32,014 bases of DNA from Clostridia bacterium (GTDB taxonomy: Bacteria; Bacillota; Clostridia; Oscillospirales; CAG-272). A program made the position numbers and the translations under genes. The notes beneath the pieces were generated by a model, which had not been told where the DNA came from, ran no database searches, and worked only from the letters and a program-made list of their open reading frames with translations. This document shows positions 1 to 9,100 of this stretch, piece by piece. Positions within the stretch are counted from its first letter, which is position 1; every line of letters starts with the position of its first letter. Where the stretch lies: the NCBI GenBank assembly GCA_017453305.1, contig JAFTKJ010000017.1, positions 1 to 32,014 on the forward strand. Direction: 5' to 3'.

Positions 1-2
1 CA

Positions 3-302
3 TCCGCAAATGCCAAAACCGTACGGTGTGTTATAGAATTTAATTGTGAAAACATATTAACTGATTGGGATTCCGACGAGCGATATTTGGGAACGGATTT
101 TATAAAAGGCAGTACGATCGTTACCATTGGTGCAGAAGCGGACAATCCTGAATTTGATGCGAAACTAATCGATGGCGGTATACAATATTTATTGAAATCT
201 CCACCTGAAATTTTGTATTTTAGTGTTGCATGGGCAACTGATTATAAAGATCAGTTTGATATAAGAACAAACTTGGCCACCGATATATTTTGCTCTTTAT
301 AG
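3..302 (+). CDS. C-terminal part of an unidentified protein, cut by the window edge
   Basis: The reading frame is open from base 3 to the TAG at 300-302, so about 99 residues of the C-terminus are visible and the true start lies to the left of the window. An internal TTG at 87 could act as a start but has no ribosome binding site in front of it, and the upstream codons read naturally as protein, so I treat it as internal. The visible part is acidic, has no membrane segment or signal peptide, and contains the stretch FSVAWATDYKD near its end. I do not recognise the family. A strong hairpin terminator follows within 10 bases, which supports this being a real gene end. Confidence 0.7.
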   Translation, partial: SANAKTVRCVIEFNCENILTDWDSDERYLGTDFIKGSTIVTIGAEADNPEFDAKLIDGGIQYLLKSPPEILYFSVAWATDYKDQFDIRTNLATDIFCSL

Positions 303-308
303 AGAATA

Positions 309-336
309 CCCCGACAGACCTTGAAATCTGTCGGGG
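309..336 (+). terminator. Rho-independent terminator after the left-edge gene
   Basis: A perfect 10-bp stem (CCCCGACAGA with TCTGTCGGGG) and an 8-base loop are followed by a T-rich stretch (CTACTTATTTGTTT). It starts 7 bases after the stop of the left-edge gene. Read on the minus strand the same stem could also stop transcripts leaving the exporter gene at 495, although the U-tract is weaker that way. The 150 bases between it and 495 hold nothing else I can identify. Confidence 0.8.
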
Positions 337-494
337 CTACTTATTTGTTTATAGCGGAGCAATTATTAACCAATTGATATAATTTACCGCTAACTGTGCA
401 CGCCTTGAGACAGCCTTTTTTGTTTTCCGGATTTCCGCATCGTTCATGCCACCATGCTTCAGGGGGCACAAACACACAACGGGCATGCATTGCA

Positions 495-1385
495 TCAATA
501 CAACCAAGCGCCAAGCGGCGTGACGTCGATCAGAATTCCGCATACCACCGAAACCGACCAAAGGATCAGCAAAACACGGAAGGAGTCCCACACGGGACGA
601 TTGTTGCGGAAAAGGATGGCAAGACCGATGCCTGCGTTGACCATCAGCCCCGAAAGCATGGCGCCGCTACTTAAAACGCCCTCCATATAAAGAGAGGTAA
701 GCACTACGGAGGAGGCACAGTTGGGGATCAATCCCACAAGTGCCGAAAGCACGCTTCCAAGCACGGGACGGTTGAGCACCAGCGCACTGATACGTTCCTC
801 GCCAATAAGCTCTACGGCTCCGTTTATCAAAAAGGTGAACAGAAGCAAAAAGAGCGTGATGTATCCCGTATGCTTTAAGGCGGAAAGGACGAAGCGGTCG
901 CCGCATTCACACTTTTCACGCTCGCAAAGCTCTTCGATCTGCGGTTGCTGCTCCTCGTGGGTGCGACGGCGGCAAAGACGGAATACGCCGTCAATGGCAA
1001 AGCCCACCACAATGCCGATGAGCATCTTAACGCCCAACAGCTTGAACACCAGAGGCACGGACGCGCCGCCCGAAATGAGGATGGGAAGCATTTCGTCAGA
1101 GGTAGAAAGATAGACTGCAATCAGCGTTCCCACCGTGATAATGCGACCCGTGTACAAGCCTGTTGCCGCGGCGGAAAAGCCGCACTGCGGAAGCATACCC
1201 AGCAAGCCGCCAAGCAACGGTCCTACCTTACCGGAGCCGCGCAGCCAGCGCTCGGGAGCGCCCCCCGCCTTGTGCTCCAGGAATTCCATGAGCAGGTAGG
1301 TCAAAAAGAGGAACGGGAGGATTTTGAGCGTATCCGTAAGAGTATGGATCACGGCATGCTCCAGCACGTGTAAAAGATCATGCAT
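495..1385 (-). CDS. Putative 10-TM metal exporter (ArsP_2 / putative manganese transporter family)
   Basis: About 296 residues, strongly hydrophobic, with two halves that repeat a similar motif: LPQCGFSAAATGLYTGR in the first and IPNCASSVVLTSLYMEG in the second, typical of this inverted-repeat permease family (annotated as arsenic efflux protein or putative manganese transporter). A charged, Cys-containing cytoplasmic loop (EELCEREKCECGDR) links the halves and could bind metal. The start is the ATG at 1385, preceded by GGGAGG; a longer frame exists upstream but lies inside the Fur gene and has no ribosome binding site. The first 8 bases overlap the end of the Fur gene, so the two are translationally coupled and the exporter is very likely controlled by that regulator. 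The transported ion (Mn, Fe, Zn or an arsenical) cannot be told from sequence. Confidence 0.85.
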   Translation of the reverse strand: MHDLLHVLEHAVIHTLTDTLKILPFLFLTYLLMEFLEHKAGGAPERWLRGSGKVGPLLGGLLGMLPQCGFSAAATGLYTGRIITVGTLIAVYLSTSDEMLPILISGGASVPLVFKLLGVKMLIGIVVGFAIDGVFRLCRRRTHEEQQPQIEELCEREKCECGDRFVLSALKHTGYITLFLLLFTFLINGAVELIGEERISALVLNRPVLGSVLSALVGLIPNCASSVVLTSLYMEGVLSSGAMLSGLMVNAGIGLAILFRNNRPVWDSFRVLLILWSVSVVCGILIDVTPLGAWLY

Positions 1386-1803
1386 TTTGGCGTCCTCCCT
1401 TCTCGCTGCATTCGGCACAAACGCCGTACAGCACCGACTGACCGCAATCCACGGCAAAGCCGTGCTCGCGCATCAGATGCTCGGCAAAATCGGCGCTCGC
1501 GTGGCAATCCAGGTGATTGATGCGACCGCAAACGGTACACTTTTGATGAAAATGATGCTTGCAATCACACTCGTCACCTACGTATTGATACAAGTTGGAG
1601 TCGCGCTCCTTGCTGTGAAATTTGCGTACGATCTCTGCCTCGCACAATTCGGACAGATGGCGGTAAAGGCTGCTTTTTCCAACGGAGACGCGCTCGCTCA
1701 GCTGTGCATACAGCTCCTCCACCGTAAACTGACGGTCGGGATTCTTTTGTAAAAATGCGATCAGCGCATCGCGCCCCGCCGTATGATAATGATTCTTTTG
1801 CAT
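1378..1803 (-). CDS. Fur-family metal-responsive transcriptional regulator
   Basis: 141 residues, the usual Fur length. An N-terminal winged helix (about residues 8-65, recognition region VGKSSLYRHLSEL) is followed by the metal/dimerisation domain with the HHFHQKC signature (H83, H84, H86) and two CxxC pairs (C89/C92 and C129/C132) that would hold the structural zinc. The start chosen is the ATG at 1803 with AAAGGTG upstream; a 12-residue longer frame would begin inside the operator/promoter. It sits directly behind a perfect palindromic operator and overlaps the downstream metal exporter gene, so it probably represses both itself and the exporter. Fur, Zur, Mur and PerR cannot be separated by these residues alone, although the exporter partner argues for manganese or iron/zinc excess sensing. 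Confidence 0.92.
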   Translation of the reverse strand: MQKNHYHTAGRDALIAFLQKNPDRQFTVEELYAQLSERVSVGKSSLYRHLSELCEAEIVRKFHSKERDSNLYQYVGDECDCKHHFHQKCTVCGRINHLDCHASADFAEHLMREHGFAVDCGQSVLYGVCAECSEKGGRQNA

Positions 1804-1819
1804 TTGACACCTTTTCTTA

Positions 1820-1842
1820 AATTTGAGAACAGTTCTCAAATT
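1820..1842 (-). promoter_or_regulatory. Perfect 23-bp palindromic operator for the Fur-family regulator
   Basis: Two perfect 11-bp arms (AATTTGAGAAC and GTTCTCAAATT) are separated by one base. The core, TGAGAAC-n-GTTCTCA, has the 7-1-7 layout of Fur-family boxes. It overlaps the -10 box and covers the expected transcription start of the regulator gene, the usual position for repression by RNA-polymerase exclusion. Confidence 0.85.
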
Positions 1843-1868
1843 ATATCATAAAAAAAAGAGCTTGTCAA
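1840..1868 (-). promoter_or_regulatory. Sigma-A promoter of the regulator-exporter operon
   Basis: On the minus strand TTGACA (1868-1863), a 17-bp spacer and TATAAT (1845-1840), with a TG one base before the -10 box (extended -10). It lies about 40 bases upstream of the regulator start codon. Confidence 0.88.
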
Positions 1869-1883
1869 GCACTTTTGAAAAGA

Positions 1884-1910
1884 AAAAAGGAGATTTTCGA
1901 TCTCCTTTTT
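1884..1910 (-). terminator. Rho-independent terminator of the protease-acyltransferase operon
   Basis: An 11-bp stem (AAAAAGGAGAT with ATCTCCTTTTT) with a 5-base loop is followed on the minus strand by TTTTTTCTTTT. It begins 9 bases beyond the stop codon of the acyltransferase gene and just upstream of the regulator promoter. Confidence 0.85.
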
Positions 1911-1918
1911 CCGTTATT

Positions 1919-2803
1919 TTATTGATAGAGATATGCGCCGTAGCCCCAGCCCGTTTTTTCGCCCGCCTTTACGCGGTCAGCATAGGCGCGATGCAAGGAG
2001 CTATTGCGACCGAGCGTATCGGGATCTCCGTTGTATCTGCGGTCAAAGATGCGCCACAGCTCGTTGTAATCCTCGTATTCTCCGCTCTCCAGCAGATCGA
2101 AGCGATCCATAAAGCCGATGATGTTGGAATTTGGCTTGAGCATGTTGCGGTGCGCAGAAAAGAGCAACCAGGAGTGGCAGACGAACACCGTGGGTGATTC
2201 TCCCAACTCCTTTTGGAAGAACGCCGCCGCTTGCGCGAACGCCGCGTCACAGCTTGCGCGATCCAACGGAGTCCCCGTGCGCGGACTGTGCACGTTGATA
2301 ACCTTGGCACCGGCTGAAAGCTTGATGCCGTTTTTTTCGTAATCCTTTCTCAGGTCGGTCAATTCAAACTGCAATCTGCCAAGGGCAAATCGCGTCAGAT
2401 CGTAAAAGCGGAAAAACCATTTTCCAACAAACGTGCCGCAAATGCCGTACACCTCGCGGCATTCTTCATTTTTGTAATACAGATCGTACATCGAATTGCG
2501 GTAGATCTCAAGGTCGATGCCCTTTTCCTCATAGTAGGCGCGCGTTCTGCGGCTCTGACAGATAAGGTAGAGGAGCGTAAGGGTGTAGGCATGCGTTTTC
2601 AAAGGCTCTGCAAGCGCCACAACGCGATCAATCGACCCGTTGAGGTCAAAGTGCAGGTCCTTGTCATAAGCCTCCAGAAGTGCCTCCCAGACGGCGTGCG
2701 CCTCGGCGTTCTTGCAAACGGCATCGTAATTCTGCAGCAGGATCTCACAATCCTTTTTGGAGTATCCGTATTCCTTCAAAAATTCTTCCACGTACGTTCT
2801 CAT
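1919..2803 (-). CDS. GNAT-like acyltransferase-domain protein (NAT_N/GNAT_C type)
   Basis: 294 residues, soluble, no signal peptide. The C-terminal half (about 150-280) contains the run VINVHSPRTGTPLDRASCD and a predicted mixed alpha/beta fold that match the acyltransferase-domain proteins described as NAT_N plus GNAT-like C-terminal domains; the N-terminal half is helical. The substrate is unknown for the family. The start is the ATG at 2803, preceded at good spacing by AAGGAG; an 11-residue longer frame overlaps the end of the upstream gene and has no ribosome binding site. It follows the M50-like gene by 13 bases and shares its promoter and the downstream terminator. The family assignment rests on recalled resemblance, not a search. 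Confidence 0.65.
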   Translation of the reverse strand: MRTYVEEFLKEYGYSKKDCEILLQNYDAVCKNAEAHAVWEALLEAYDKDLHFDLNGSIDRVVALAEPLKTHAYTLTLLYLICQSRRTRAYYEEKGIDLEIYRNSMYDLYYKNEECREVYGICGTFVGKWFFRFYDLTRFALGRLQFELTDLRKDYEKNGIKLSAGAKVINVHSPRTGTPLDRASCDAAFAQAAAFFQKELGESPTVFVCHSWLLFSAHRNMLKPNSNIIGFMDRFDLLESGEYEDYNELWRIFDRRYNGDPDTLGRNSSLHRAYADRVKAGEKTGWGYGAYLYQ

Positions 2804-2816
2804 AACAAACTCCTTT

Positions 2817-3626
2817 TTAAAACCAGGTTCTTGCACGGCGCAACAGATAGATCAGCAGCCCCAACGCCATCCACATCAGTGAGAAGGCAATGGAAATACT
2901 GAACAGCGACAGAATGCGCAGATTGAAGGTCCATAAAGCACCGAGCACCGCACCGTTGGCAGATACGCCCATGGTGATGCCTGCAAAAATGGCAACGATT
3001 GCCAAATACAGCGGCATTGCGGAAAGCGCGCCCTTGATATCGGCACCGCTGAGTGTGATGTGCTGAGATACCGACAAAATGACGATCAAGCCGAGCAAGG
3101 AGCGGAACCAATCCTGCGAAAAGCCGTCCCAAAGCGAAAACAGAAGCGACAGCACACCGCCAAAAATCTCGCCAAAGGAGAATTCTCCCGCAGCCAAAAG
3201 GCTTGAGGTTTCAAGATATGCGCCCCACTGTGCAGGGAAACAGAGGTACAGCATCAAGATCATGACGCCGAGTCCGCTGAAAATGGGACCGACACCGATG
3301 AACAAGTTACCAAGGATCGCCCACGCGTTTTTGCGATTGTAGCTGTGCTCCACGTAGCCAAGCGTCCCCGAAGGATGGTTGGGGGGCAGGAGGAGCTTGA
3401 TATCGGTGATCTTGTGCGCAAAGAGCAGGCACATGATGGCGTGCCCCAACTCGTGAATGGGCGTTCCGATGACCGAGGAGGCGTAAATGATACCAACCGA
3501 TCCGGACCCTACAAAATAAGCAAAAATCTGCTGTGCCAGCCATGCCATAAGACCGCAGGTGACAATGACGCCCAGCGTCAACAGCAGCAGCTGTCCCACG
3601 TATATGAGATATTCTTGAATTGCCAT
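2817..3626 (-). CDS. M50-like integral membrane metalloprotease homologue
   Basis: 269 residues with about six or seven hydrophobic segments. The zinc-protease motif HELGH is at residues 58-62, following a first transmembrane segment, and NLFIGVGP further on resembles the site-2 protease family's region near the second half of the active site. That placement suggests intramembrane or membrane-embedded proteolysis, but no clear DG zinc-ligand motif is visible, so activity is uncertain. The start is the ATG at 3626 with GGGAGG; the seven residues in front of it in the open frame lack a ribosome binding site. First gene of a two-gene operon with the acyltransferase. Confidence 0.75.
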   Translation of the reverse strand: MAIQEYLIYVGQLLLLTLGVIVTCGLMAWLAQQIFAYFVGSGSVGIIYASSVIGTPIHELGHAIMCLLFAHKITDIKLLLPPNHPSGTLGYVEHSYNRKNAWAILGNLFIGVGPIFSGLGVMILMLYLCFPAQWGAYLETSSLLAAGEFSFGEIFGGVLSLLFSLWDGFSQDWFRSLLGLIVILSVSQHITLSGADIKGALSAMPLYLAIVAIFAGITMGVSANGAVLGALWTFNLRILSLFSISIAFSLMWMALGLLIYLLRRARTWF

Positions 3627-3663
3627 ATTTATCCTCCCTTTTGTCATCGCACGCTTTTTTCAT

Positions 3664-3692
3664 ATTGTACCATATTTTTTACCGTTTTGCAA
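3664..3692 (-). promoter_or_regulatory. Promoter of the M50-like/acyltransferase operon
   Basis: On the minus strand TTGCAA (3692-3687), 17-bp spacer, TACAAT (3669-3664) with TGG in front of it (extended -10). About 38 bases upstream of the start codon. Confidence 0.75.
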
Positions 3693-3741
3693 GAGCCTGA
3701 CACCACAAAATCGACACCAAGCGCAAAAAGCCTACAAAACG

Positions 3742-3780
3742 GAGGGCAGAAGCCCCCGTTTGGGAATTGCCTCTGCCCTC
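3742..3780 (-). terminator. Rho-independent terminator after rny
   Basis: A 9-bp stem (GAGGGCAGA with TCTGCCCTC) around a 21-base loop that can itself fold through its C-run and G-run. On the minus strand it is followed by CGTTTTGTAG. It lies about 90 bases beyond the rny stop codon; the bases between hold no other gene. Confidence 0.65.
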
Positions 3781-3866
3781 TTTGTTTGATTTATCCGGAA
3801 GCCGACGTACGGCTGCTATTTCATCACAGTAAAATATATTATGATAAAATCCGTTTGGATTGGAGA

Positions 3867-5423
3867 TTATTTTGCGTAATCTACGGTGCGGGTCTCGCGA
3901 ATCAAATTCAACTTGATCTGACCGGGATATTTCACTTCATCCTCAATCTTCTTTGCCATTTCTCTTGCAATCAGCTTCATGCCCTCGTCATTGACGACCT
4001 CGGGCTTGACCATAACGCGAATTTCGCGTCCTGCCTGAATTGCAAATGCCTTGTCAACTCCTTGGAAGCTGACCGCAATCTCCTCCAGCTTTTGCAAACG
4101 CTTGATGTAGTTTTCCATATCCTCGCGGCGTGCACCCGGTCTTGCTGCCGAAACAGAGTCTGCGGCTTGCACGAGGATCGCGATGATGGTGTGCGGCTCC
4201 ACGTCGTTGTGGTGCGCCTCTACTGCGTGAAGGACCTCTGCGTTTTCTTTGTACTTCTTCAGGGCGTTAACGCCAAGCTCAACGTGTGAGCCTTCCATAT
4301 CCTGCGGGAACGCTTTACCGATATCATGCAACAAGCCTGCGCGGCGTGCGGTGGTTCCGTCTACGCCCAGCTCGTCTGCCATGATGCCTGCAAGCCATGC
4401 CACCTCGATGGAGTGTTGGAGCACGTTTTGTCCGTAGCTGGTACGGTAGCGCAAGCGACCCAAGAGCTTTACAAGCTCGGGGTGAATGCCGTGTACGTTG
4501 ACCTCAAAGGTTGCGCGCTCACCTGCCTGCTTGATCACGCCCTCCACTTCCTTGCGGCACTTTTCTACCGTTTCCTCAATGCGTGCGGGGTGAATTCTAC
4601 CGTCGGTGATCAGGCGCTCCAGCGTCATTCTTGCAATCTCGCGGCGAACGGGATCAAATCCCGAGATCGCGATTGCCTCCGGGGTATCGTCGATGATCAA
4701 CTCCACGCCCGTTAAGGTTTCCAGCTTTTGAATGTTTCTGCCCTCGCGACCGATGATGCGTCCCTTCATCTCCTCGTTCGGCAATGCCACGGCGGAGACG
4801 GTTGCCTCGGTAACGTGGTCGGCAGCACATCTTTGAATTGCCAAGGACAAAAGATTTCTTGCCTTGCTGTCGGCTTCTTCCTTGAACTGGGTTTCCAGCT
4901 CATCCAGCTTTTGCGCCATTTCGTGTCTTGCTTCGGACTCCACACGGTTCAAAAGCTCGGCTTTTGCCTCGTCTGCGGTATAACCTGAAATTTCCTCCAA
5001 GCGGGTCAAGTGGCGGCCCAGCACCTCGTTGATCTGCTCGCGGACAGCGTCGTTGGCTTTCAGCTTTTCGTCCAATTGCTCGCTCTTGCGTTCCAACGCT
5101 TCGGCCTTCTTATCCAGATTTTCTTCCTTTTGAGCAATGCGGCGCTCCAGGCGCGAGACCTCGGTGCGGCGTTCCTTCAGCTCACGCTCGGTATCGTTGC
5201 GCAAGCGGAGGACTTCTTCTTTGCCTTCCAAAAGGATTTCTTTCTTTTTTGCCTCTGCGTTCTTTTTGCTATCGTCCACAATGCGCTTTGCCTCTTGCTC
5301 AGCCGAGCCGATCTTCTTTTCACCGATGTTCTTTCGGATCATGAAGCCGATTCCGCATCCGGCAGCCGCGGCAAGGACGAATGCTGCCACAACAGCAACA
5401 ATCAGAACCCATAATTCTACCAT
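3867..5423 (-). CDS. rny: Ribonuclease Y
   Basis: 518 residues, the normal length for RNase Y, the membrane-anchored endoribonuclease that starts mRNA decay in Firmicutes. Visible parts in order: one N-terminal transmembrane helix (about 3-25), a long Lys/Glu-rich coiled coil (about 35-190), a KH RNA-binding domain with [12 protein letters not shown], and an HD hydrolase domain with LLHDIGKA and the later AHHND metal ligands, ending in the conserved C-terminal region. The start is the ATG at 5423 with GGGAGGTG upstream; the 14 extra in-frame residues upstream lie in the leader. It is transcribed alone from its own promoter and closed by its own terminator. Confidence 0.98.
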   Translation of the reverse strand: MVELWVLIVAVVAAFVLAAAAGCGIGFMIRKNIGEKKIGSAEQEAKRIVDDSKKNAEAKKKEILLEGKEEVLRLRNDTERELKERRTEVSRLERRIAQKEENLDKKAEALERKSEQLDEKLKANDAVREQINEVLGRHLTRLEEISGYTADEAKAELLNRVESEARHEMAQKLDELETQFKEEADSKARNLLSLAIQRCAADHVTEATVSAVALPNEEMKGRIIGREGRNIQKLETLTGVELIIDDTPEAIAISGFDPVRREIARMTLERLITDGRIHPARIEETVEKCRKEVEGVIKQAGERATFEVNVHGIHPELVKLLGRLRYRTSYGQNVLQHSIEVAWLAGIMADELGVDGTTARRAGLLHDIGKAFPQDMEGSHVELGVNALKKYKENAEVLHAVEAHHNDVEPHTIIAILVQAADSVSAARPGARREDMENYIKRLQKLEEIAVSFQGVDKAFAIQAGREIRVMVKPEVVNDEGMKLIAREMAKKIEDEVKYPGQIKLNLIRETRTVDYAK

Positions 5424-5494
5424 TTTTACACCTCCCTGTGTTTTGATATTGTATGAAAAAAGCACTATTTGTGCGAGTATATCATACTTTATTT

Positions 5495-5523
5495 ATTATA
5501 CACGATTTTCAGCCCTTTGTCAA
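5495..5523 (-). promoter_or_regulatory. Sigma-A promoter of rny
   Basis: On the minus strand TTGACA (5523-5518), 17-bp spacer, TATAAT (5500-5495), about 70 bases upstream of the start codon. The leader contains a small hairpin (GCAC/GTGC, 5462-5474). Confidence 0.88.
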
Positions 5524-5594
5524 GTCCTCTTCCAAAAAATATCAAAACATCCAACGGGTGAAAATATCCTTTCCCTTGCAAAAATAAAAAAAAG

Positions 5595-5627
5595 ATTAGG
5601 GTTGCCACAAATTGTAGCAACCCTAAT
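5595..5627 (-). terminator. Rho-independent terminator after small lipoprotein 1
   Basis: A perfect 11-bp stem (ATTAGGGTTGC with GCAACCCTAAT), 11-base loop, followed on the minus strand by CTTTTTTTTATTTTTG. It begins 10 bases after the lipoprotein stop codon. Confidence 0.92.
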
Positions 5628-5637
5628 TGAGTTTTTC

Positions 5638-5877
5638 TTAGGTTCTGAAGATATCCTTCTCTGCAGGATCCTTAACGGGATCAGCTGCAGGCAGAGTTCC
5701 GGGATCCTCAGTGGTCGTCTCTTCGCCGCCACCGTTGCCGTCAGTCGTAGGGGTTTCTACGTTGCCGTCATCAGTAGTGGTATCGCCATTGCCTTCGTTG
5801 CCGGTGCATGCAGCGATGCATACTACGAGGCAAAGAGCAAGAACGATCATGAGATACTTTGTCCAAGCATTTTTCAT
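5638..5877 (-). CDS. Small Thr/Asp/Gly-rich lipoprotein 1, paired with the GH31 gene upstream
   Basis: 79 residues. The N-terminus has two positive charges, a hydrophobic core and a lipobox-like CIAAC ending at about residue 24, so the mature protein should be lipid-anchored outside the membrane. After the cysteine it is almost entirely Gly, Asp, Glu and Thr (GNEGNGDTTTDDGN onward) with no predicted fold, and it ends in EKDIFRT. The start ATG at 5877 has AAGGAGAT at ideal spacing, a sigma-A promoter upstream and a strong terminator downstream, so it is a real gene despite its size. It lies 250 bases after a giant GH31 gene, and the second GH31 gene is also followed by such a protein, which suggests a functional link. 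I know of no characterised homologue. Confidence 0.85.
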   Translation of the reverse strand: MKNAWTKYLMIVLALCLVVCIAACTGNEGNGDTTTDDGNVETPTTDGNGGGEETTTEDPGTLPAADPVKDPAEKDIFRT

Positions 5878-5933
5878 AAGAAACTATCTCCTTTTCGAGC
5901 TATTTTGTTTGGGGGGGATTGTGATACATCATT

Positions 5934-5962
5934 ATTATACTCCTTTGCAAATCGTTTGTCAA
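5934..5962 (-). promoter_or_regulatory. Sigma-A promoter of small lipoprotein 1
   Basis: On the minus strand TTGACA (5962-5957), 17-bp spacer, TATAAT (5939-5934). About 55 bases upstream of the start codon. The lipoprotein can therefore be made independently of the GH31 gene. Confidence 0.88.
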
Positions 5963-6079
5963 GTCAATTTTGCGCAAGAAACTCATTTTTGTTACTTTGT
6001 CACAAAAAAAGTTCTGTTCTTTGTGCATTTTATACAATTTTGAGCTTGATTTCAACGTGTAAAAGAGTTCCCTGCCTCC

Positions 6080-6111
6080 CGGGCTCTTACCGTGCCTGAC
6101 GAAAGAGCCCG
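6080..6111 (-). other. Hairpin just after the first GH31 gene, without a clear U-tract
   Basis: A 9-bp stem (CGGGCTCTT with AAGAGCCCG) and 14-base loop start 16 bases beyond the GH31 stop codon. On the minus strand the following bases are GGAGGCAGGG, not a T-run, so it may be an mRNA-stabilising or leaky terminator structure. In the opposite direction TTTTTT follows 6 bases later. Confidence 0.5.
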
Positions 6112-6126
6112 AGACGCGTTTTTTGA

Positions 6127-9100
6127 TCAATAAGTGTAGCCCTTAATATCTCTCCATGTGGTGGAGTTGAATACCTTCTGCAGCTCTGCTGCGTCCTCGG
6201 CGTTGGTGTTGAGGAATACGGGGATCTGTGCAAGTCCTACCGTGACCTCAATGGTCTCGCCCTTGGAAACAATGGTCTTGCCGGTGTTCAGATCCAGCCA
6301 AGTACCTGCAGGGAGATAAACCTCACGGGTAACGTCGGAGCCGTAGTCAAGCACTCTCTTGTTGTTTTCATCGGTCTTTGCATTGTAGGTCAGAATGGGA
6401 GCTACCAGCAATGCATCGCCGTACATGAACTGGTCGTCGATGTCCACAACGTTTTCATCGTTCTGATACTGCAGGACCATATGACGGATCATCGGGATAC
6501 CGGTGTCGCATGCGTACTTGGATACCTTTTGAGAGTACCACATCAGGTCGCTGTGGAGCTTGTCGTACATCTCGGTGATCTCCTGTGCCTCGGTGCTCAG
6601 GTGATACAGATGACGTACGTCGCCGTGGGTCTGTACAGTGTTACCAAAGATGGTGTACTGCATAGATCTGATAAAGATCTCGGACTCGTACTGTTCAGCC
6701 GCCTTGAAATCGGGGATGAAGAGGGTTGCATCGTACTCCTGTACGGTGTAGTTACCAAAGTAACCGTCGGGAAGATTCTTGTATGCATAACCTGCCATAT
6801 CGTAGGTCATGAAGGGAACGCCGGAGAGACCGGAGTTGATCACCGCTGCCAGCTGGGTGGAGAGGTTGCGGAAACGACGGGTCTGGTCGCCTGCCCACAA
6901 ATAGGGGTTGCGCTGAGATCCGATGCCGCCTCCACGGGAGAGAACCACAAAGCCATCGTCGATGTTCTTTGCAGCCTTCTGCTCCATCATGCTCTTGTAG
7001 AACAAGGAGATGAAGTAAGAGGGATATGCGTGGTGAACGGTGTCACCCTCGAATATGCTCTCATCGTACCAATCGTACTCCAGATAACCATCGATGACCT
7101 TGTTGTTAACGGTCATGCCCTTGTAGTAGCCTTCGGTGGGCATGGTCTCGCAGAAGTCGATCTTTGCACCGTCGATGCCAAGGTCGATCATCTGACCCCA
7201 GATGTAGTTCATGTACCAATCCACAGCCTCGGGGTTGGTGATATCAAGGTACTGCTGCGTACCGCCGGAAGAGATGGTGTCGGGGTTCTCGGAATAGTCG
7301 GTCTTGGGGATCTTATAGGTTCTGTCGATCAAAGCGCCCTTCTTACCGGTGGTGGTGTCATACTCATAGATGCTGACCCACGCCTGGTACTCGGACTTAT
7401 AGCCTGCCATAGCAGAGTCAATGCTTGCAATACCCATGTAAACGGTCAACTTGATGTCCTGCTCATCCAGGTACTCTGCAATAGAAGCAAGGCTCTCGAG
7501 CTGTGACTTATCGGTAGAGATCTTATTCCAGCCGTGTCCCTCAAGAACAACGGCGGTGGGAGTCATACCTGCTTCGATCAGGCTTTCTACAATATAGATA
7601 ACACCTGCGCCGGAAGGACCGCTCTTCTTGCAGACGCGAATGTAATAGGATTCGCCGGTCTTGCCATTGTAGTTGATATCCTCGTCGCCCTCAACAACGT
7701 AGCGGTACATACGGGTTCCGCCGCTGTTGTAAAGGAACTGACCGTTTTTCAGAGTGGTGGTTGCGGTTACCTTGTTCTTTGCGGCAGTATCAGTGTAGTA
7801 ACCGGTGTAACCGGGAACTTCGGTGATTCTGTAGAACCAGATCACACCGTCTGCATCGCCCGTGAGACCCTCAAGAGTACCGTAGTCGGGGGAATAACGG
7901 CAGATCAGGTTGCCCTGTGCCCATTCCTCGGGAAGGGAGGCATGACCGCTCATGTCGGTGTAAGCCTTGAGCACGTCGGTCATCTTGCCGGTTGCGTAGA
8001 AGTAAACGTCGATCAGATCGTTTTCAAGGTTGACTTCCCATTCGCTGTTCTGCACGCCCGTGGGACCGAACTTGACGTTCATAGGCTCGTAGCGGTTGAT
8101 GAACATACCGCCGCCGCGAGAGGTGGAGAAGAGCGGGATTGCCATGTAGGTACCGGTTCCCTTTGCTCCGCCTGCATCGTATGCATCGTAGGTGTAAAGG
8201 TTCATGGAGGTGCCACGTCTGTTGGCAGCGTCAAAGCGCTCGCCGCCGCCGTAGATGCCTTCATTTTCGTCCAGAATACCTCTCATAAACAGCTTGGAGC
8301 CAAGCTTGAATACGGAGTTGACGTTGTAGAGCTGCTTGCCGGCACCGCTGTAGAAGTTGATGCCGAAGGTCTTGTAATCCAGAACTGCGTAGGTTGCGCT
8401 GCCCTGTGCGGTGATCTTCAGCGTACCGTTCTCATCCTTAATGGTCAGGGGGACCATAACGTCGTTGAAGCCCTCGCCCATGTACAAAGACAGAGACTGG
8501 GATGCGCCAACGTCCTGGAAGGCGCTGTAGCTGGTCAGGTTTGCCTGGAGTCTCCAGCCGTTTGCACCGTCATAGGTCAGGCGGCAGTAGAGATCGTCGG
8601 TGGTCTTGTCGGTTCCCTGCGTCAGGGTGAAGAAGAGCTGGCTGCTCTTGGTTTGTACGTTCTTGACTGCAGTGGAGGAAAGGCTGAGAGGAGCCGCCTC
8701 GGTGGTCAGATCCTTGAGGAGGAGCTTCTCGTTGTCGGTCCACTTCACGTTGCTTGCAAGTGCGGTCTTTGCTACCCCTGCAATGTTTGCAGCATACTTA
8801 TCAACCAGGGTCATATCCTTGTTGTTATAGCTGTAAACGTACATGGAAGCACCGCTTGCCATGGTGATCTTCACGTAACCGATTGCCGCAAAGTCACGCT
8901 CGCGGTTTGCAAGGCGAATGTTGACGAGAGAACCAACGAACCATTCGTCGTATCCCTTTGCAACGGTCTTATCGGAGCCGTCGTAGTACTGGTCAATGGT
9001 TGCCTTTACGTTAACGAAGGTCTCCTCGTAAGGAAGCTCACGAAGTGCCTCGATGCTGAATTCGCCTGCTTCCTTAACGTAGCTTGCGGGTGCGATCAGC

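Noticed and set aside
396-690. Small plus-strand open frames opposite the end of the metal exporter
   Set aside because: They have no ribosome binding site and are antisense to conserved transmembrane segments.
5900-6130. 76-codon open frame on the minus strand between GH31 copy A and lipoprotein 1
   Set aside because: It covers the lipoprotein promoter and the post-GH31 hairpin, has no ribosome binding site and an irregular composition.
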